Part shown: in pieces, positions 46,888 to 58,494 of the stretch
Layout of the letters: each line of letters starts with the position of its first letter
Numbering within the stretch: the first letter of the stretch is position 1
NCBI GenBank assembly: GCA_026315105.1
Contig: CM048746.1
Location: forward strand, 566,500,940-566,564,939
Length of the DNA stretch: 64,000 nucleotides
Origin: Locusta migratoria
Lineage: Eukaryota; Arthropoda; Insecta; Orthoptera; Acrididae
Reading direction: 5' to 3'
The notes under the pieces: model-generated
Told to the model about the DNA's origin: nothing
Databases searched by the model: none
The model's input: only the letters and a program-made list of their open reading frames with translations
Made by a program: the position numbers and the translations under genes

Positions 46888-47540
46888 TGAGGGCCTGACT
46901 TCGAGGGAGCACTGGGAGCACTGCTATCCCAATGCATTGGTGGAAAATCTTGTTCCATCAGTGCGACTGATCGGTAGAGGCAGCATACCCCACCGGTTAA
47001 AAGCCGGTTGCCCGGCTAACAGTAGTGCGTCCCAGCGAGACAGAGGATGACCGGGCCTGGCTACTGTTGGGCGGCGTGATGGATGAGTCGCGCCTCGGTG
47101 GGGAAGGAGAGGAGGGTACGTACGTGCCCTACTTGTCTACCCAGAGCAGCGAATTACGCATTACCCCGTCACCTGCTATGCATGATAATGCGTGGGTCAG
47201 TCGGTCTTCAGACACGCACAGGGAGGAAAGAAGAAGAATGATGGAAGTTAAGAAAAAGATAGAAGAGAATGTCTCAAATGCTCAAGTGGAGACTAAATGA
47301 GGAGGAGAGGAAGGCTAGAAGAGTACAGCAAGGAGTGAAAGACAGAAGAAAAGGTTAGGAAAGGAAGAAACCAAGGAAAGAGAAAAACTATGACAGGCAT
47401 GAATCGCGAGGGAAAATGAAGCAGCCTGGGGCAGAAAGGAAGGCTGCTTCAGCTTGGGGACCCGTGCGTGCCACATACATACCCACAAAAGAGCTGTGAG
47501 CCCCCTGTGGGGGGCGCTTCACAGTGCAGGCATGTCACTA

Positions 47541-48257
47541 ATATATTAGAAAGAAAGAAAGAAAATACAATGTGTCACTTTGCTGAACCTTCAGTAATTG
47601 CACCATACAGTAGAGTGATTGAGGCAAAGAAAACTGATATGAATAATGCTAACATCCTCACTGCCAACGCCTATTTGAAGTGGCAGTGAGGAAGAACTTT
47701 GTACATCGGGTTGCGGCTGCCTGGATGAAGTACGGGGTCTGTATCAGATTTGAAGTAAACCCAGGAAGATTTATAAATCAACATTTTTACATAATGATTT
47801 AGATTTTTTATTGACAATTTTGTTTAAAAACAACATAAACAAACAACTGAAAAATACAGTATATCACTGAAATATTACAGCATGAAGACATTGTGAATTT
47901 GATTTAAAAAAAAAAAAAAACATTAACATGAATCATATTATTGTGTAATAAAATGGTTTCCAGGGTCAATTGGCAGCAAAAAAGGACATTATTATCACAC
48001 TGTACAGCAGAATGTTTTTGTGAAAACTTTAATTTTGTATTAAAAATTAATGTTATTCTCTAACAACAACCAAAATAAATACTTAATTACATATTTACCT
48101 ATATTTACCTCATTAATCATGTTTTATTTGTGTACTAGCAAAGCAGAAAATGATGTATCCTCTCCAAACTTACTGTTTAAATTTTTGAAACGTTCTCAAC
48201 CCAATACAGCGCTTTTGCGAGTGAAACTATTCTCATGCTGCTTAAGTCAGAGTTAGA
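47541..48257. other. Intergenic sequence, nothing recognised
   Basis: AT-rich; poly-A run at about 47907-47920. A short frame at 47565-47689 has no recognisable homology. Confidence 0.4.
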
Positions 48258-48719
48258 CTATGTTGCTTTCTTGTAATTAGTGAAGCCCTCACTTACAAAA
48301 CTAACAAATTCGATTTTTGTGCCATGAGTTTGAGGTCGGAAAAATCGACAGACAAAACACAATGCAGCATCATTGAAGAATCTATCATCCAGAAGTGAAT
48401 GAATTTTGTTCTCACCTGGCTGGAAATTTCTTTTTCTGTCTCCAAACAAGTGAAAAGGGAAATACCTTAATAGAGATAGTTTTGGTCCATCAGTAGCTTT
48501 CATTGTTACGTCACACACTACAGTAGGTGGATTAGCACTGCTATTGCTGTGGCTACTACTAGGAATCGAACATAAATCTTTACCTTCATTTTGACTGCAC
48601 TTTTCTTTTTCCAACTGTTTTAATCCCTTTTCTACTTCCATTTGATTATCAGCGAAAACAACTTCTTCTACTTCACTTTCTGGATCATGAAAAGTAACAT
48701 CTACTCTACACTTACACAC
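48258..48719 (-). CDS. Orphan TTF-type zinc-finger ORF (hAT/ZMYM1-like N-terminus)
   Basis: 153 codons from ATG to stop without interruption. The C-terminal half reads FGDRKRNFQPGENKIHSLLD, NDAALCFVCRFFRPQTHGTK and EGFTNYKKAT. This resembles the TTF zinc finger (RsFq..Wf......y....D..fCf.C..F ... GF.nWk.A) that precedes hAT-type transposases and ZMYM1-like host proteins. The N-terminal half is acidic and Ser-rich. The usual downstream dimerisation/transposase domain is not present on either side. It may be a truncated transposon ORF or one exon of a domesticated gene. Confidence 0.55.
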   Translation of the reverse strand: MCKCRVDVTFHDPESEVEEVVFADNQMEVEKGLKQLEKEKCSQNEGKDLCSIPSSSHSNSSANPPTVVCDVTMKATDGPKLSLLRYFPFHLFGDRKRNFQPGENKIHSLLDDRFFNDAALCFVCRFFRPQTHGTKIEFVSFVSEGFTNYKKAT

Positions 48720-50560
48720 GGAGACATTGTAATTTCCTCATTTTGATTGAATAACGTACCATACTTTTTTTGTTACCGACTGAATTAATCTGATATGGTA
48801 GAGCATTTTTGCCATGCTATTAGTCCACTTTCCATATAAAAACTTCCACAATTTAAACAAAATCTCACTGAACACGATGACAATAAGTACGCTTTTATAG
48901 TTCAGCCTTAAAAGTTCAACCATGAGCAAACACTAAACAAAAACGGGGAAGAACCGTTTATTCAATATATCGATCAATTAGTTCGTTTGTTTGTATGGAT
49001 CAATCTATAATTCCGTGTTAACTTCGTCGTCAGGAGATCAGATCCGCTTCAAATGTATTTGTTTTATTTAATGGCTTCATTATAGAACAAATTAAATTTG
49101 TTATTTGAGAACGTTATTTCATATGTCTATAACTGTACAAGTTACTTAACTTTATAATATAAATTTAATTTAATTTTATAATATTTAACATAATTATAAT
49201 ATTATTTAATATGGTTATAATATTATATTATAGTTTATAATATTTAATTTTATGATATAAAGTTTGAGTTTGTTTCTGAAATTTGTGTGATTTTGTTATT
49301 GCTAATGTGACAGACGAGTGTGTATTGCTCTAGTGAACATTTTGTATGAACTGTGTCAGCTGCATTGCTGGACCCAATAAAGTTGAATATTTTGTGTTGA
49401 CAAAGTGTTGTTCGTCTCATCGCTCTAAATGTTCTAATGCCACCTCCCTCAGCTACCCAGACTACAGCTGTGTTTGAACACGATGCAAACTGTTCGAACA
49501 ATTTAGGCTGCAGTGTGCATAACTTAGCGGTTTATAGGATACCGTTTTAAGTAAAAACACTAACTAATACGCAAGTAAAAGATAAAAACAGCGATTTAAA
49601 ATTCTAGTATCGCGGTCTAGGCAAGACATAGTTGGAATTGGGACATCACTTGTCGGCTTTGGCCCATGACGTCAACATAGCGGCAATGCTTAGCCAATAT
49701 GGCGACCACAACAATATAAACGCCGAAAATTAAAGTAAAACCTACAAAATGACAGTAACGGGGAAAGCGCGGGAATGTGGGGATTTTTGGTGGAGACATT
49801 TTAAGGGGAAAAAAACACCGAAAACAAACACATAATTTAAGAAACAAAATACGTAAAATACCGAAAACAACCTAATAACTATACATGAACTGGAATACTT
49901 TTATCAATTGAAGACCGGGATACCACTCGTCGACTTTGAACCATGACATCACATTTGTGACGTCATCGTTGCTCGAAAATTATGCGCTGTCCGTGTTTTC
50001 ATTTGTTGTGTGGAGGCATGTAGTGGTGTGATCTTGTAGTGGAAGTCACGGTCGTTTCTGATTGTAATTTATTTCTCGTGTGGTTCCTTCTCTTGTTTTG
50101 TCGTATTGTTAGCAGGTGTTTTAGCAGTGTGATGTTAGCGGTTTAGTTCGCATTAGAATTTCGTGTTCTTTTATTGTTTTTGTTAGGATGGATATGACGA
50201 GAAAGGTTTTCTCGTTGCGTGACGCATTGGGGACTCTTGGCCACGATAAAATTCCTCTAGCTGCTTAGTGTTTTAACTGATTGTGTGGTGAACAACGTGA
50301 CGCTAACCAATGAAGCTAACGGAAGTCGTAGCCAGGGAGGGAGAAGGTTACGTGCGTGTGGTTTTTTGCCGTAGTGTTTTGTACGCCTGGCCATATTCGG
50401 TAGGTTTTTTGCCTTTTTGTGGTGTAGTTTCTGTTGGTGACTAGTTAATGGTATTTGTGTAAGGTTCAGATCACTATATCTGCATAAATATTCTACAAGT
50501 CACACTGAAGTGCTTGGCTGAGGGAGATGTGTAGGTTGGCAACATACCATGTAAATGATG
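48720..50560. other. Non-coding region with AT palindromes and two CRE-like sites
   Basis: 49150-49260 is almost pure A/T with repeated ataat/tataat palindromes. Two TGACGTCA octamers lie at 49667-49674 and 49958-49965 inside related blocks (cgtcgactttgaaccatgac versus tgtcggctttggcccatgac). A tiny ORF at 50188-50268 starts MDMTRKVFSLRDALGTLGHD and is probably a remnant of a repeat. No gene recognised. Confidence 0.45.
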
Positions 50561-51830
50561 TGATGTGATTCTTCTTCTTCTTCTTCATGTACCGTCTCCA
50601 TTTAGGAGGTTGACTATTATCATAGCTATTTTAGTTTTGGAAGATGCGGCCTTAAATAGATCAGATATCGAGACATTTAACCATTTTTGCAGGTTCCCAA
50701 ACCAAGACATTCTTCTCCTTCCAACAGATTTCTTTCCTTCTATCTTCCCTTGTACTATGAGTTGCAGAGTCTTATATCTTGGGCCTCTCACAATGTGGCC
50801 GAGATATTGTAGTTTTCTTTTTTCACTTCCTGTAGTATCTCTGCACCTTTTCCCATTCTTCTCAGAACCTCCACATTTGTAACACGTTTTGTCCATGATA
50901 TTCGCTACATCCTTTGGTAGGACCACATCTCGAAGGCTTTAATTTTCCGCTCGCAATATATGTTAAATTTCCAAGCTTCTACTCCATACAATAGCACTGG
51001 GAACACATAACGTATGAGCATCCGCGTTCTTAGGTCCAGGCTCAAATCACGACTACAGAGCAGCTTCCTAATCTTCATAAAGGAAGCAAAGGCCTTCTCA
51101 ATGCGAATCTTTATTTATGAACAGTAACTATGGAGCAGTTGACACTCGTACCTAGGTAGTCATACCTCTCAACTTTTGCCAGCCTTTCGCTTTCTACATA
51201 AAGATGTTCATTTGGCACTTCAGTTTTGGTGACAGTCATGTATTTGGTATTTTTAACATTGAGTGTCAGAACATATTCTTAACTAGCTGTGATGACATTA
51301 TTCAACATACGCTGTAGGTCATGCATATTTTCAGCTGGAAGTAACGTATCGTCTGCATAACGGAAACTGTTTAGTCGAACGCCGTTTACTCGTATTCCAC
51401 CAGCATCATTTTTGAGGGCGTTCGTGAAGATTTCCTCTGAGTAGATGTTGAAGAGGAGTGATAAAAGAACGCACCCCTTCCCTCTTGATTTCCACTGCTT
51501 TCGTTTATACAAACTGAACGCGAACAGTCGAACTTTGGGTTAGATACAGTTTTACTATTCAATGTTCTTACGTTTCAATGCTCATAATAGCTGCTTGTGT
51601 CTCACTTTATCAAATGCTTAGTTGTAATCAATAAAACAGGCGTACATGTATACGTTTTGGTTGACATAAAGACATCGGCTGCATCAAGACATTGTAGGCA
51701 AACATAAAGCTTCCCTTGTTCCAAAACCATTGCTAAAGCCAAACTGAGTATTTGCTATAGCTTCTTCGAGCTTCTTGTAAGTTCTACGGTGTATGACTTT
51801 GAAGAAGATCTTCAGTGTATGGCTCATTAA
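50560..51830 (-). pseudogene. Non-LTR retrotransposon RT remnant
   Basis: The frame at 51279-51512 has RGKGCVLLSLLFNIYSEEIF and SFRYADDTLLPAENMHDLQR, with an intact YADD box. The frame at 50585-50926 has KRKLQYLGHIVRGPRYKTLQ and KKSVGRRRMSWFGNLQKW, the C-terminal tail. Frameshifts and stops lie between. The 5' end is truncated near 51830. RTE/CR1-like; clade not fixed. Confidence 0.75.
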
Positions 51831-52159
51831 GGCTGAACACACGGTGTGATTATTACTTTTGGCAAATACAACGTACGTTAAAAGCGAAAAACTGGTTGTA
51901 GTGACAGTGATCTGTAGTGTAGTTCGAGGCCTAGATTCGGTTGGGAGGCAACAGTTTGGTTGTGGGGAAGTGATGTTATTGAATTAGAAAATACAGTAGT
52001 GGTTGTGGTGAAGATTGTTACAATGGGACATTTGAAATGGCTGAATTTGATACGATTTTTGTTTGTTGTTGGGGCGGAAGATTTGAATTTGTAATCCGAG
52101 AATTTCAGAGGGAATTTGACGCAACAATTGCAAAAATGGGGGGAAATAAAATAGTAGAA
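51831..52159. other. Spacer, nothing recognised
   Basis: Moderately GT-rich sequence between two LINE remnants; no ORF or repeat identified. Confidence 0.4.
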
Positions 52160-52573
52160 GAGTAATAGTCAGCTTTGATGGATGTAACAGAGAAAGGCAA
52201 GACCTACAAAAAGTCCTTGGTATCACAGGAATTACTAAACTTAATTGATGAAAGGAGAAAATATAAAAATGCAGTAAGTGAAGCAGGCAAAATGGAGAAC
52301 AGACAACTAAGAAATGAGATTGACAGGAAGTGTAAAATGGCTAAGCAGGATTGGCTACAAGGTAAATGCAAGTCTGTAGAATAATATATAACTAGGGGGA
52401 AAATGGATACCGCCTGCAGGAAAATAAGACATTTGGAGACAAGGAACACAGCTCTGTGAATATCAAGACCTGAGATGGAAAACCAGTACTGAGCAACGAA
52501 GGTAATGCTGAAAGGCGGAAAGCATATATAGAGGTGATCTACAAAGGAAATGAATTTAGAGGCAATATCGTAG

Positions 52574-52775
52574 CCGCAGCGAAGCGACCGAGCGCATTTA
52601 GGCGCTATGCTGCGATGCGCGAGGCCATTCCCAGTCGGGGGTTCGAATCCCCTCTCGGGCATGGATGTTTGTGCTGTCTTTGTATAAGGTAGTTCATAAG
52701 TAATTTGTAAGTTTAGGGACTGTTGACCCCGCAGTTAAGTCCCATAAGCTTAACAGACATTTGAACATTTTTGAA
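52574..52775 (+). repeat. tRNA-derived SINE (family A) in LINE
   Basis: Head ccgcagcgaagcgaccgagc, B box gggttcgaatcccct, body matching the 13101 copy. Flanked by caatatcgtag (52563-52573) and caatattgtag (52776-52786). Confidence 0.9.
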
Positions 52776-53200
52776 CAATATTGTAGGAAGGAAAAAGAAA
52801 GTAGATGAAGATGAAATAGGAGATACTATACAGATAGAGGAATTTGACAGAGTACTGTACGACGTAAGTCGGAACAAGGCCCTTGGAGTGGATGACAGTC
52901 CCTCAGAGCTACTGATGTCTCTGGGAGAGCCACTCATCACTAAACTATTTCACCTGAAACACTCTCTGACTAAGAAAAATGTAGTAATCCCTACTCCAAA
53001 GAAATCAGACGCAGACAGTAGTGAAAATTAAAGAACCATCAATTTATGTTATGGCTGCTAAATTGTAACATGAATTATTTTATACAAGAATGGAAAAACT
53101 GGTAACTGACCTCGGGGAAAATCAGTTTGGATTCAGGAGAAACCTAGGAACACATGAGGCAATATCCACCTTAAGACTTAATGTAGATTAAAGAAAGGCA

Positions 53201-53386
53201 GCCGCGCTGGAGTAACCGAGCGGTCTAAAGCGTCTCACTACGGAGTGCGCGGTTGCTCGCCGTGGAGGTTCGAGTCCTCCCCGGGGCATGGGTGCACGTG
53301 TTGTCCTTAGGTTAGTTTGCCTAGGTTTAAGTAGTTTGTAAGCTACAGACTGATGACCACGCAATAAGATTTACGAACATTTGAAA
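53201..53386 (+). repeat. tRNA-derived SINE (family A) in LINE
   Basis: Head gccgcgctggagtaaccgag, B box ggttcgagtcctcc, body ttaggttagtttgcctagg as in the 29250 copy, a different subfamily from the 52574 copy. Flanked by aaaggca at 53194-53200 and 53387-53393. Confidence 0.88.
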
Positions 53387-54639
53387 AAAGGCAACCAACA
53401 TTTCTAGGATTTTTAGATTTGGAGGAAGCTATTAACAATGTTTATTGGAATGGACTTTAAAATTCTGATGTCAGTAGGAGTAAAAAGCAGGGAAATTAGG
53501 GTTATTTACAACTTGCACAAAAGCCAGACCGCAGTTATTAGTCAAAGGGAATGGAAAGGGAGCATTGAATGGGGAGTAAGACAGGGTTGTAGTCTTTTTC
53601 CAATGTTATTCAATCTGTACATCGAGCAAGCTCTGAAGGAGAGCAAGAAAAACTTTGGAGAAGGTTATAAAGATCAGGGTGAAGAAGTAAAAACCTTCCA
53701 TTTTCCTGATTACATTGTAATTGTTTCAGAGACAGCAAAAGACCTTGAAGAACTATTAAACGGAATAAACAGTGTGTTGAAATGAGAATATAAGATGAAC
53801 ATTAGGCGTCACTGAAGACTTTACATTAGGTAACGAAACAATAAAGTGGTAGATGAGCTTTGTTATTTGGGCAATGAAGTAACATACGATGATCGCAATG
53901 CAGAGGATATAAAATGCATAAAGGCAATGGGAAGAAAAGCGTTTTTTTTTGTTTTTTTTTTTTTTTTTTTTTTTTTTGAAAGATTAATTTGCTAGCATCG
54001 AATATTAGTCTGAGTGTAAAGAAGTCATTTGTGTGGACGATAAATAGTTCAGACAGGAAGAAGATAGAGGCTATTGAAATGTGAAGCTACAGAAGATTGC
54101 CGAAGATTAGGTGGGCAGATCGCGTAACTAATCACAACGTATTGAACAAAACTGGGGAGGAAAGGAATTTCTGGCGTACCTTGACTAAAAAAAGGGATCG
54201 ATTGGTAGGACACGTTCTTAGACATAAATGAACTTAGCGTTGGAGGAAAGTGTGTGGAGGTAAAAATAGTAGAAGGAGACCTAGAGACGAATGCAGTAAA
54301 CAGATTCAAAAGGATGTGGGTTGCCATTCTTATGAGGAGATGACGAGGCTTGCTCAGGATAGAGTACATTGGAGAGCTGGATCATACTAGTTTCCCGACT
54401 GAAGACCACCATCACCACCACCACAACAACAACAACAGCAACCATTTTAATATTACTGGGATTTGTACGAGGTTTTATTGGTGTCGATTTTTTTTATTTC
54501 AGTGGTAATATATATATTAAATGTTCAATATTGTTTTATGCTATTGGTTTTGTACAAATGTGTTCATTGGTATTGCCATCTTCATTTGAGGTGTCTTATA
54601 CTGAACTCTTCGATTCCATGTATAGTTTTTGGTATTTCA

Positions 54640-56214
54640 TATTGCCGACTTGGAGCACCCATATCCAATCCCTATCCGAACCACAGTGTTCCTCCTCGTG
54701 AGCCCCTCATGGGTCCCAGACCATGCTTAGCTGACCTCTTGAACCTACCTCATCCCTCCAAACTCCCTACCACTACTCCACAACATCCAATACCAAAACA
54801 ACCCCAGAACACTGTGGTCAACCTATCCACAAAAAACCTAAACCCCACTGAAGTTTCCGTTCTATGCAAAGGTCTTACCTTTAGTCCTACACCCCAGTTC
54901 AATCATGTTGGTCTTGTCAAAGACCTACTCTCCTTTTCCCGATCCCTACGATGGAAACACTACTTTGCCACCAATCCCTCTGACCGCAATCTACCTAATC
55001 CCAATATTGAACCCTGCCTGTCCCAATTCATACCACCATCCAACAAAGATCCCCCTGCACTCCCACCTAACCACCCTCTGGTTACCCTCCAAGAGTTTCT
55101 CACCTCCAACTTGTCCTCACCATCCTTTCCCAAGTCCCTTCCCAAGAACTCAAACCTTTCAGCAGAAGAAAGAAGAGCCATCCAAAACCTTAAAACTAAT
55201 CCTGACATCATCATCCTCCCTGCTGATAAAGGTTCCACCACTGTAGTTATGGATCACAGTGACTACCTGGCAGAAGGGCTCCGCCAACTCTCTGACTCCT
55301 CCACCTACAAGTTGTGCCAGATTGACCCCATCCCCAAAGTCCAACAAGATATCCAATCCCTACTAAAATCCTATGGCCCCTCCCAGAAACTCTCCCCTGA
55401 ATCCATCTCCCTCCTCACCCCAGCAACACCCCGCACACCCACCTTTTACATGCTCCCCAAAATTCACAAACCTAATAATCCTGGACGCCCTATTGTGGCT
55501 GGTTACTGTGCTCCTACCGAACGAATTTCAGCCCTAGTTGACCAACACCTCCAACCTATTGTTCAAAATCTACCTTCCCACATCAAGGATACCAACCACT
55601 TCCTTCACCGACTCTCCACCATTCCCACCCCTTTGCCTCCTGGATCTTTACTTGTCACAGTGGATGCCACCTCCCTATACACCAACATCCCACACGCCCA
55701 TGGCCTTGCCGCTCTGGAACACTACCTCTCCCAACGTCCCTCTGAACGCAAGCCTGACACCTCATTCCTCATAACCCTTACCAATTTCATCCTACTTAAC
55801 AACTACTTTTCCTTTGAGGGGAAAGTTTACCATCAAATCCAAGGCACAGCCATGGGCACCCGCATGGCACCCTCCTATGCCAACCTGTTCATGGGCCGTC
55901 TGGAGGAATCCTTCCTAGCATCCCAAAACCTCAAGCCTCTGGCCTGGTTCCGGTTCATTGATGATATTTTCATGATCTGGACTCAGGGTCAGGACACCCT
56001 ATCCTCCTTTCTTCAGAACCTCAATTCCTTCTCTCCCATCCACTTCACCTGGTCTTCCTCAACCAACCATGCCACATTCTGGACGTCAACCTCCACCTCA
56101 CTGATGGCTCCATTCACACTTCCGTCCATATTAAACCTACCAACCACCAACAGTACCTACATTTTGACAGTTGCCATCCCTTCCACGTCAAAAAATCCCT
56201 CCCTTACAGCCTAG
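54640..56214 (+). pseudogene. Penelope-like reverse transcriptase
   Basis: The open frame runs to 56214 (the reading frame is open from 54463, but PLE similarity starts near 54640). Motifs: NPTEVSVLCKGLTFSPTP (N-terminal PLE signature); TFYMLPKIHKPNNPGRPIVA (about residue 327 counted from 54463); LLVTVDATSLYTNIPH (about 394, catalytic Asp); GTAMGTRMAPSYANLFMG (about 460); and WFRFIDDIFMIW (about 495, the YxDD box as FIDD). A one-base loss near 56081 moves the thumb and C-terminal part into another frame, so the last ~45 residues read here are out of frame. Confidence 0.88.
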
Positions 56215-57029
56215 CCACCCGTGGACGGCATATCTGCAGTGACAAGAATTCCCTTTCTGAATATGCTGAAGGTCTCACAAAGGCCTTCACAAACAGAAAC
56301 TACCCCACTGACCTAGTCCGCAAACAAATCTCCCGTGCCATATCCTCACACACCCCAAATCCTCTTCCTAACACCAGTAACCATCCACAAAAGAGCGCTC
56401 CCCTTGTCACCCAGTACTACCCTGGTCTCGAACAACTAAATTCCATCCTTCGCCAAGGTTTTGATTTTCTATCCTCATGCCCTGAAATGAGAGACATCCT
56501 GCCAAAGATCCTTCCCACCCCTCCTAAAGTGGTGTTCCGTCGCCCTCCCAACCTTCACAACATCCTAGTTCATCCTTATGCCACCCCGAAACCCAGCTCA
56601 CTGCCACAGGGATCATATCCTTGTGGAAGACCCCGCTGCAAGACCTGTCCAATCCACCCACCCAGCACTTCCTATTCCAGTCCTGTCACAGGCTTATCCT
56701 ACCCTATCAGAGGCCGGGCCACTTGTGAAAGCAGCCACGTAATTTACCAACTGTGCTGCAAGCACTGTACAGCTTTCTATATTGGCATGACCACCAACCA
56801 GCTGTCCATTAGGATGAATGGCCACCGCCAAACTGTGGCCAAAAACAAGGTGGACCACCCTGTGGCACAGCATGCAGCGGAGCACATGCTTGATTTCAAT
56901 GGCTGCTTCACAACCCGGGCCATCTGGATCCTCCCATCCACCACCAGCTTTTCTGAACTGCACAGATGGGAGTTATCCCTACAATACATTCTCCGATCCC
57001 GAAATCAACCAGGCCTCAACCTACGATAA
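56085..57029 (+). pseudogene. Penelope-like GIY-YIG endonuclease part
   Basis: Open to a stop at 57027-57029. The first Met in this frame is 56487, but similarity extends upstream to the frameshift. It contains the linker CPEMRDILPKILPTP and PPNLHNILVHPYATP, a CGRPRCKTC Cys cluster, then HVIYQLCCKHCTAFYIGMTT and LSIRMNGHRQTV, the GIY-YIG fold (Tyr and Tyr-Ile-Gly present), and TTRAIWILPST near the end. The nuclease nicks DNA for insertion. Confidence 0.88.
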
Positions 57030-57119
57030 CTTCCCTATATATATATTTTTCCATACCTTACAGTTCCTACCTCTCTATCCCAAACCTCACCTATTTTGAG
57101 TGATGTGTGATCGTGTGTT

Positions 57120-57283
<164 letters not shown>

Positions 57284-57670
57284 CGGTCTTGTGTACTTGC
57301 AGTGTGCATGCATTTTATATATATTATTTTACTTTATTTTATTTTATTTTCTCCGCTCACCCGCCTCCCCACTCCATTCCTAAGCTGCATCTCGTTATTC
57401 CCATCTAACCCATCCCCACCACCGTGACGTAACCTTTCTATCCCCTCCCCCTCCCCTCCCCTCCCGTCCCCGATTCGCTGCAGAGCGTGATTCGAAGTGT
57501 GGCAGTCGGAGGTGATGGTTGTATGACTGTGTTGTGTGCCTGTGTGATTGCGTGAGTGCTCTATTTTCTGAAGAAGGCCATGGCCGATAGCTGAATGTGT
57601 TGTATGTGTGTGTCTTTTGTATGTGCCTGTCGCAGCTCGTCGCCACGTCTTTGCGGTGAGTTGTAAACTG

Positions 57671-58490
57671 TAGATAGAGGTAAAATTGACACGCATGCCT
57701 GGAATGACATTGGGTTTTATTAGAACAAAAAAAATTACAAAGTATTGCTAGACGCTTGAAAGATCTCTTGAGCGCGTCGTTTGGTGATGATCGTGTGCTC
57801 AGCCGCCTCCTTCGTCATGCTTGGCCTCCCAGGTCCCCAGACCTGATTATTGGCTTTGGGGTTACCTTAAGTCGCAAGTGTATCATGATCGATCGACATC
57901 TCTAGGGATGCTGAAAGACAACATCCGACGCCAATGCCTCACGATAACTCCGGACATGCTTTACAGTACTGTTCGCAACATTATTCCTCAAATCAAATGT
58001 TTGTATAGCTTGTGGGACTTAACTACGGGGTCATCAGTCCCTAAGCTTACAAACTACTTATGAACTACTTACGAACTAGGACGGCACAAATATCCATGCC
58101 CGAGGGGGGATTCGAACCCCCGACCGTAGTGGCCGTGCAGACCGTGACTGGAGCGCCTCAGTCCCCTCGGCCACCGTGGCCGGCATTATTCCTCGACTAC
58201 AGCTATTGTTGAGCAATGATAGTGAACATATTGTGCATATCCTGTAAAGAACATCATCTTTGCTTTGTGTTAATTTGTTATGATAATTTTTGCTTTTCTG
58301 ATCAGATGAAGCGCCATCTGTCAGAAATTTATTGAAATTGAACTTTTTTTTATTTTATTTTGTTCTGATGAAACCCCATGTCATTTCAAGCATGTGTGTC
58401 AATTTTTATCTCTCTATCTATATTATTCCGTGATTTATTACGTTTTCAAATTTATACTGACTTTTTAATCACCCGGTATTATAAGACTTT
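57671..58490 (+). mobile_element. Mariner/Tc1-like transposon remnant
   Basis: The transposase C-terminus is readable at about 57800-57990: AWPPRSPDL in one frame, then DYWLWGYLKSQVYHDRSTSL and DNIRRQCLTITPDMLYSTVR after a short deletion. This is the third catalytic Asp region of the mariner/IS630 group. Inverted ends are visible: ggtaaaattgacacgcatgc (57679-57698) against the reverse of 58385-58412 (gataaaaattgacacacatg). The right end continues to taatcacccgg, while the left end is cut by the Penelope 3' end. A SINE is inserted at 57990. Confidence 0.75.
57990..58183 (-). repeat. tRNA-derived SINE (family A) in mariner remnant
   Basis: Flanked by a perfect 11-bp duplication cattattcctc at 57979-57989 and 58184-58194. 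The B box in reverse (gggggttcgaatcccc) is intact, so this is a relatively young copy. Confidence 0.92.
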
Positions 58491-58494
58491 TGCC

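Larger units (their letters stand above)
44426..47540 (-). mobile_element. I-type LINE with two internal deletions
   Basis: From right to left: 5' leader (about 46900-47500, resembling the leader of the I element at 13.6 kb), endonuclease (46887-46226), RT fingers (45772-45430), RNase H (45110-44720) and 3' end. The ORF1 with CCHC knuckles is missing, and the RT palm with its YxDD box is missing. It could only have moved in trans, or the deletions came after insertion. Confidence 0.78.
52160..54445 (+). mobile_element. RTE-like LINE remnant carrying two SINEs
   Basis: Same family as 59461-61480. Fragments in order: SQELLNLIDERRKYKNAV (52175-52384), DEIGDTIQIEEFDRVLYD and NKALGVDDSPSELLMSLG (52771-53031), an RT stretch at 53438-53785 (GVRQGCSLFPMLFNLYIEQA; FPDYIVIVSETAKDLEELLN, where FADD has become FPDY), and a C-terminal tail to about 54390. 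It ends in a CAN-type simple repeat (54407-54443). Interrupted by SINEs at 52574-52775 and 53201-53386 and by a T-rich tract at 53942-53977. Confidence 0.8.
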
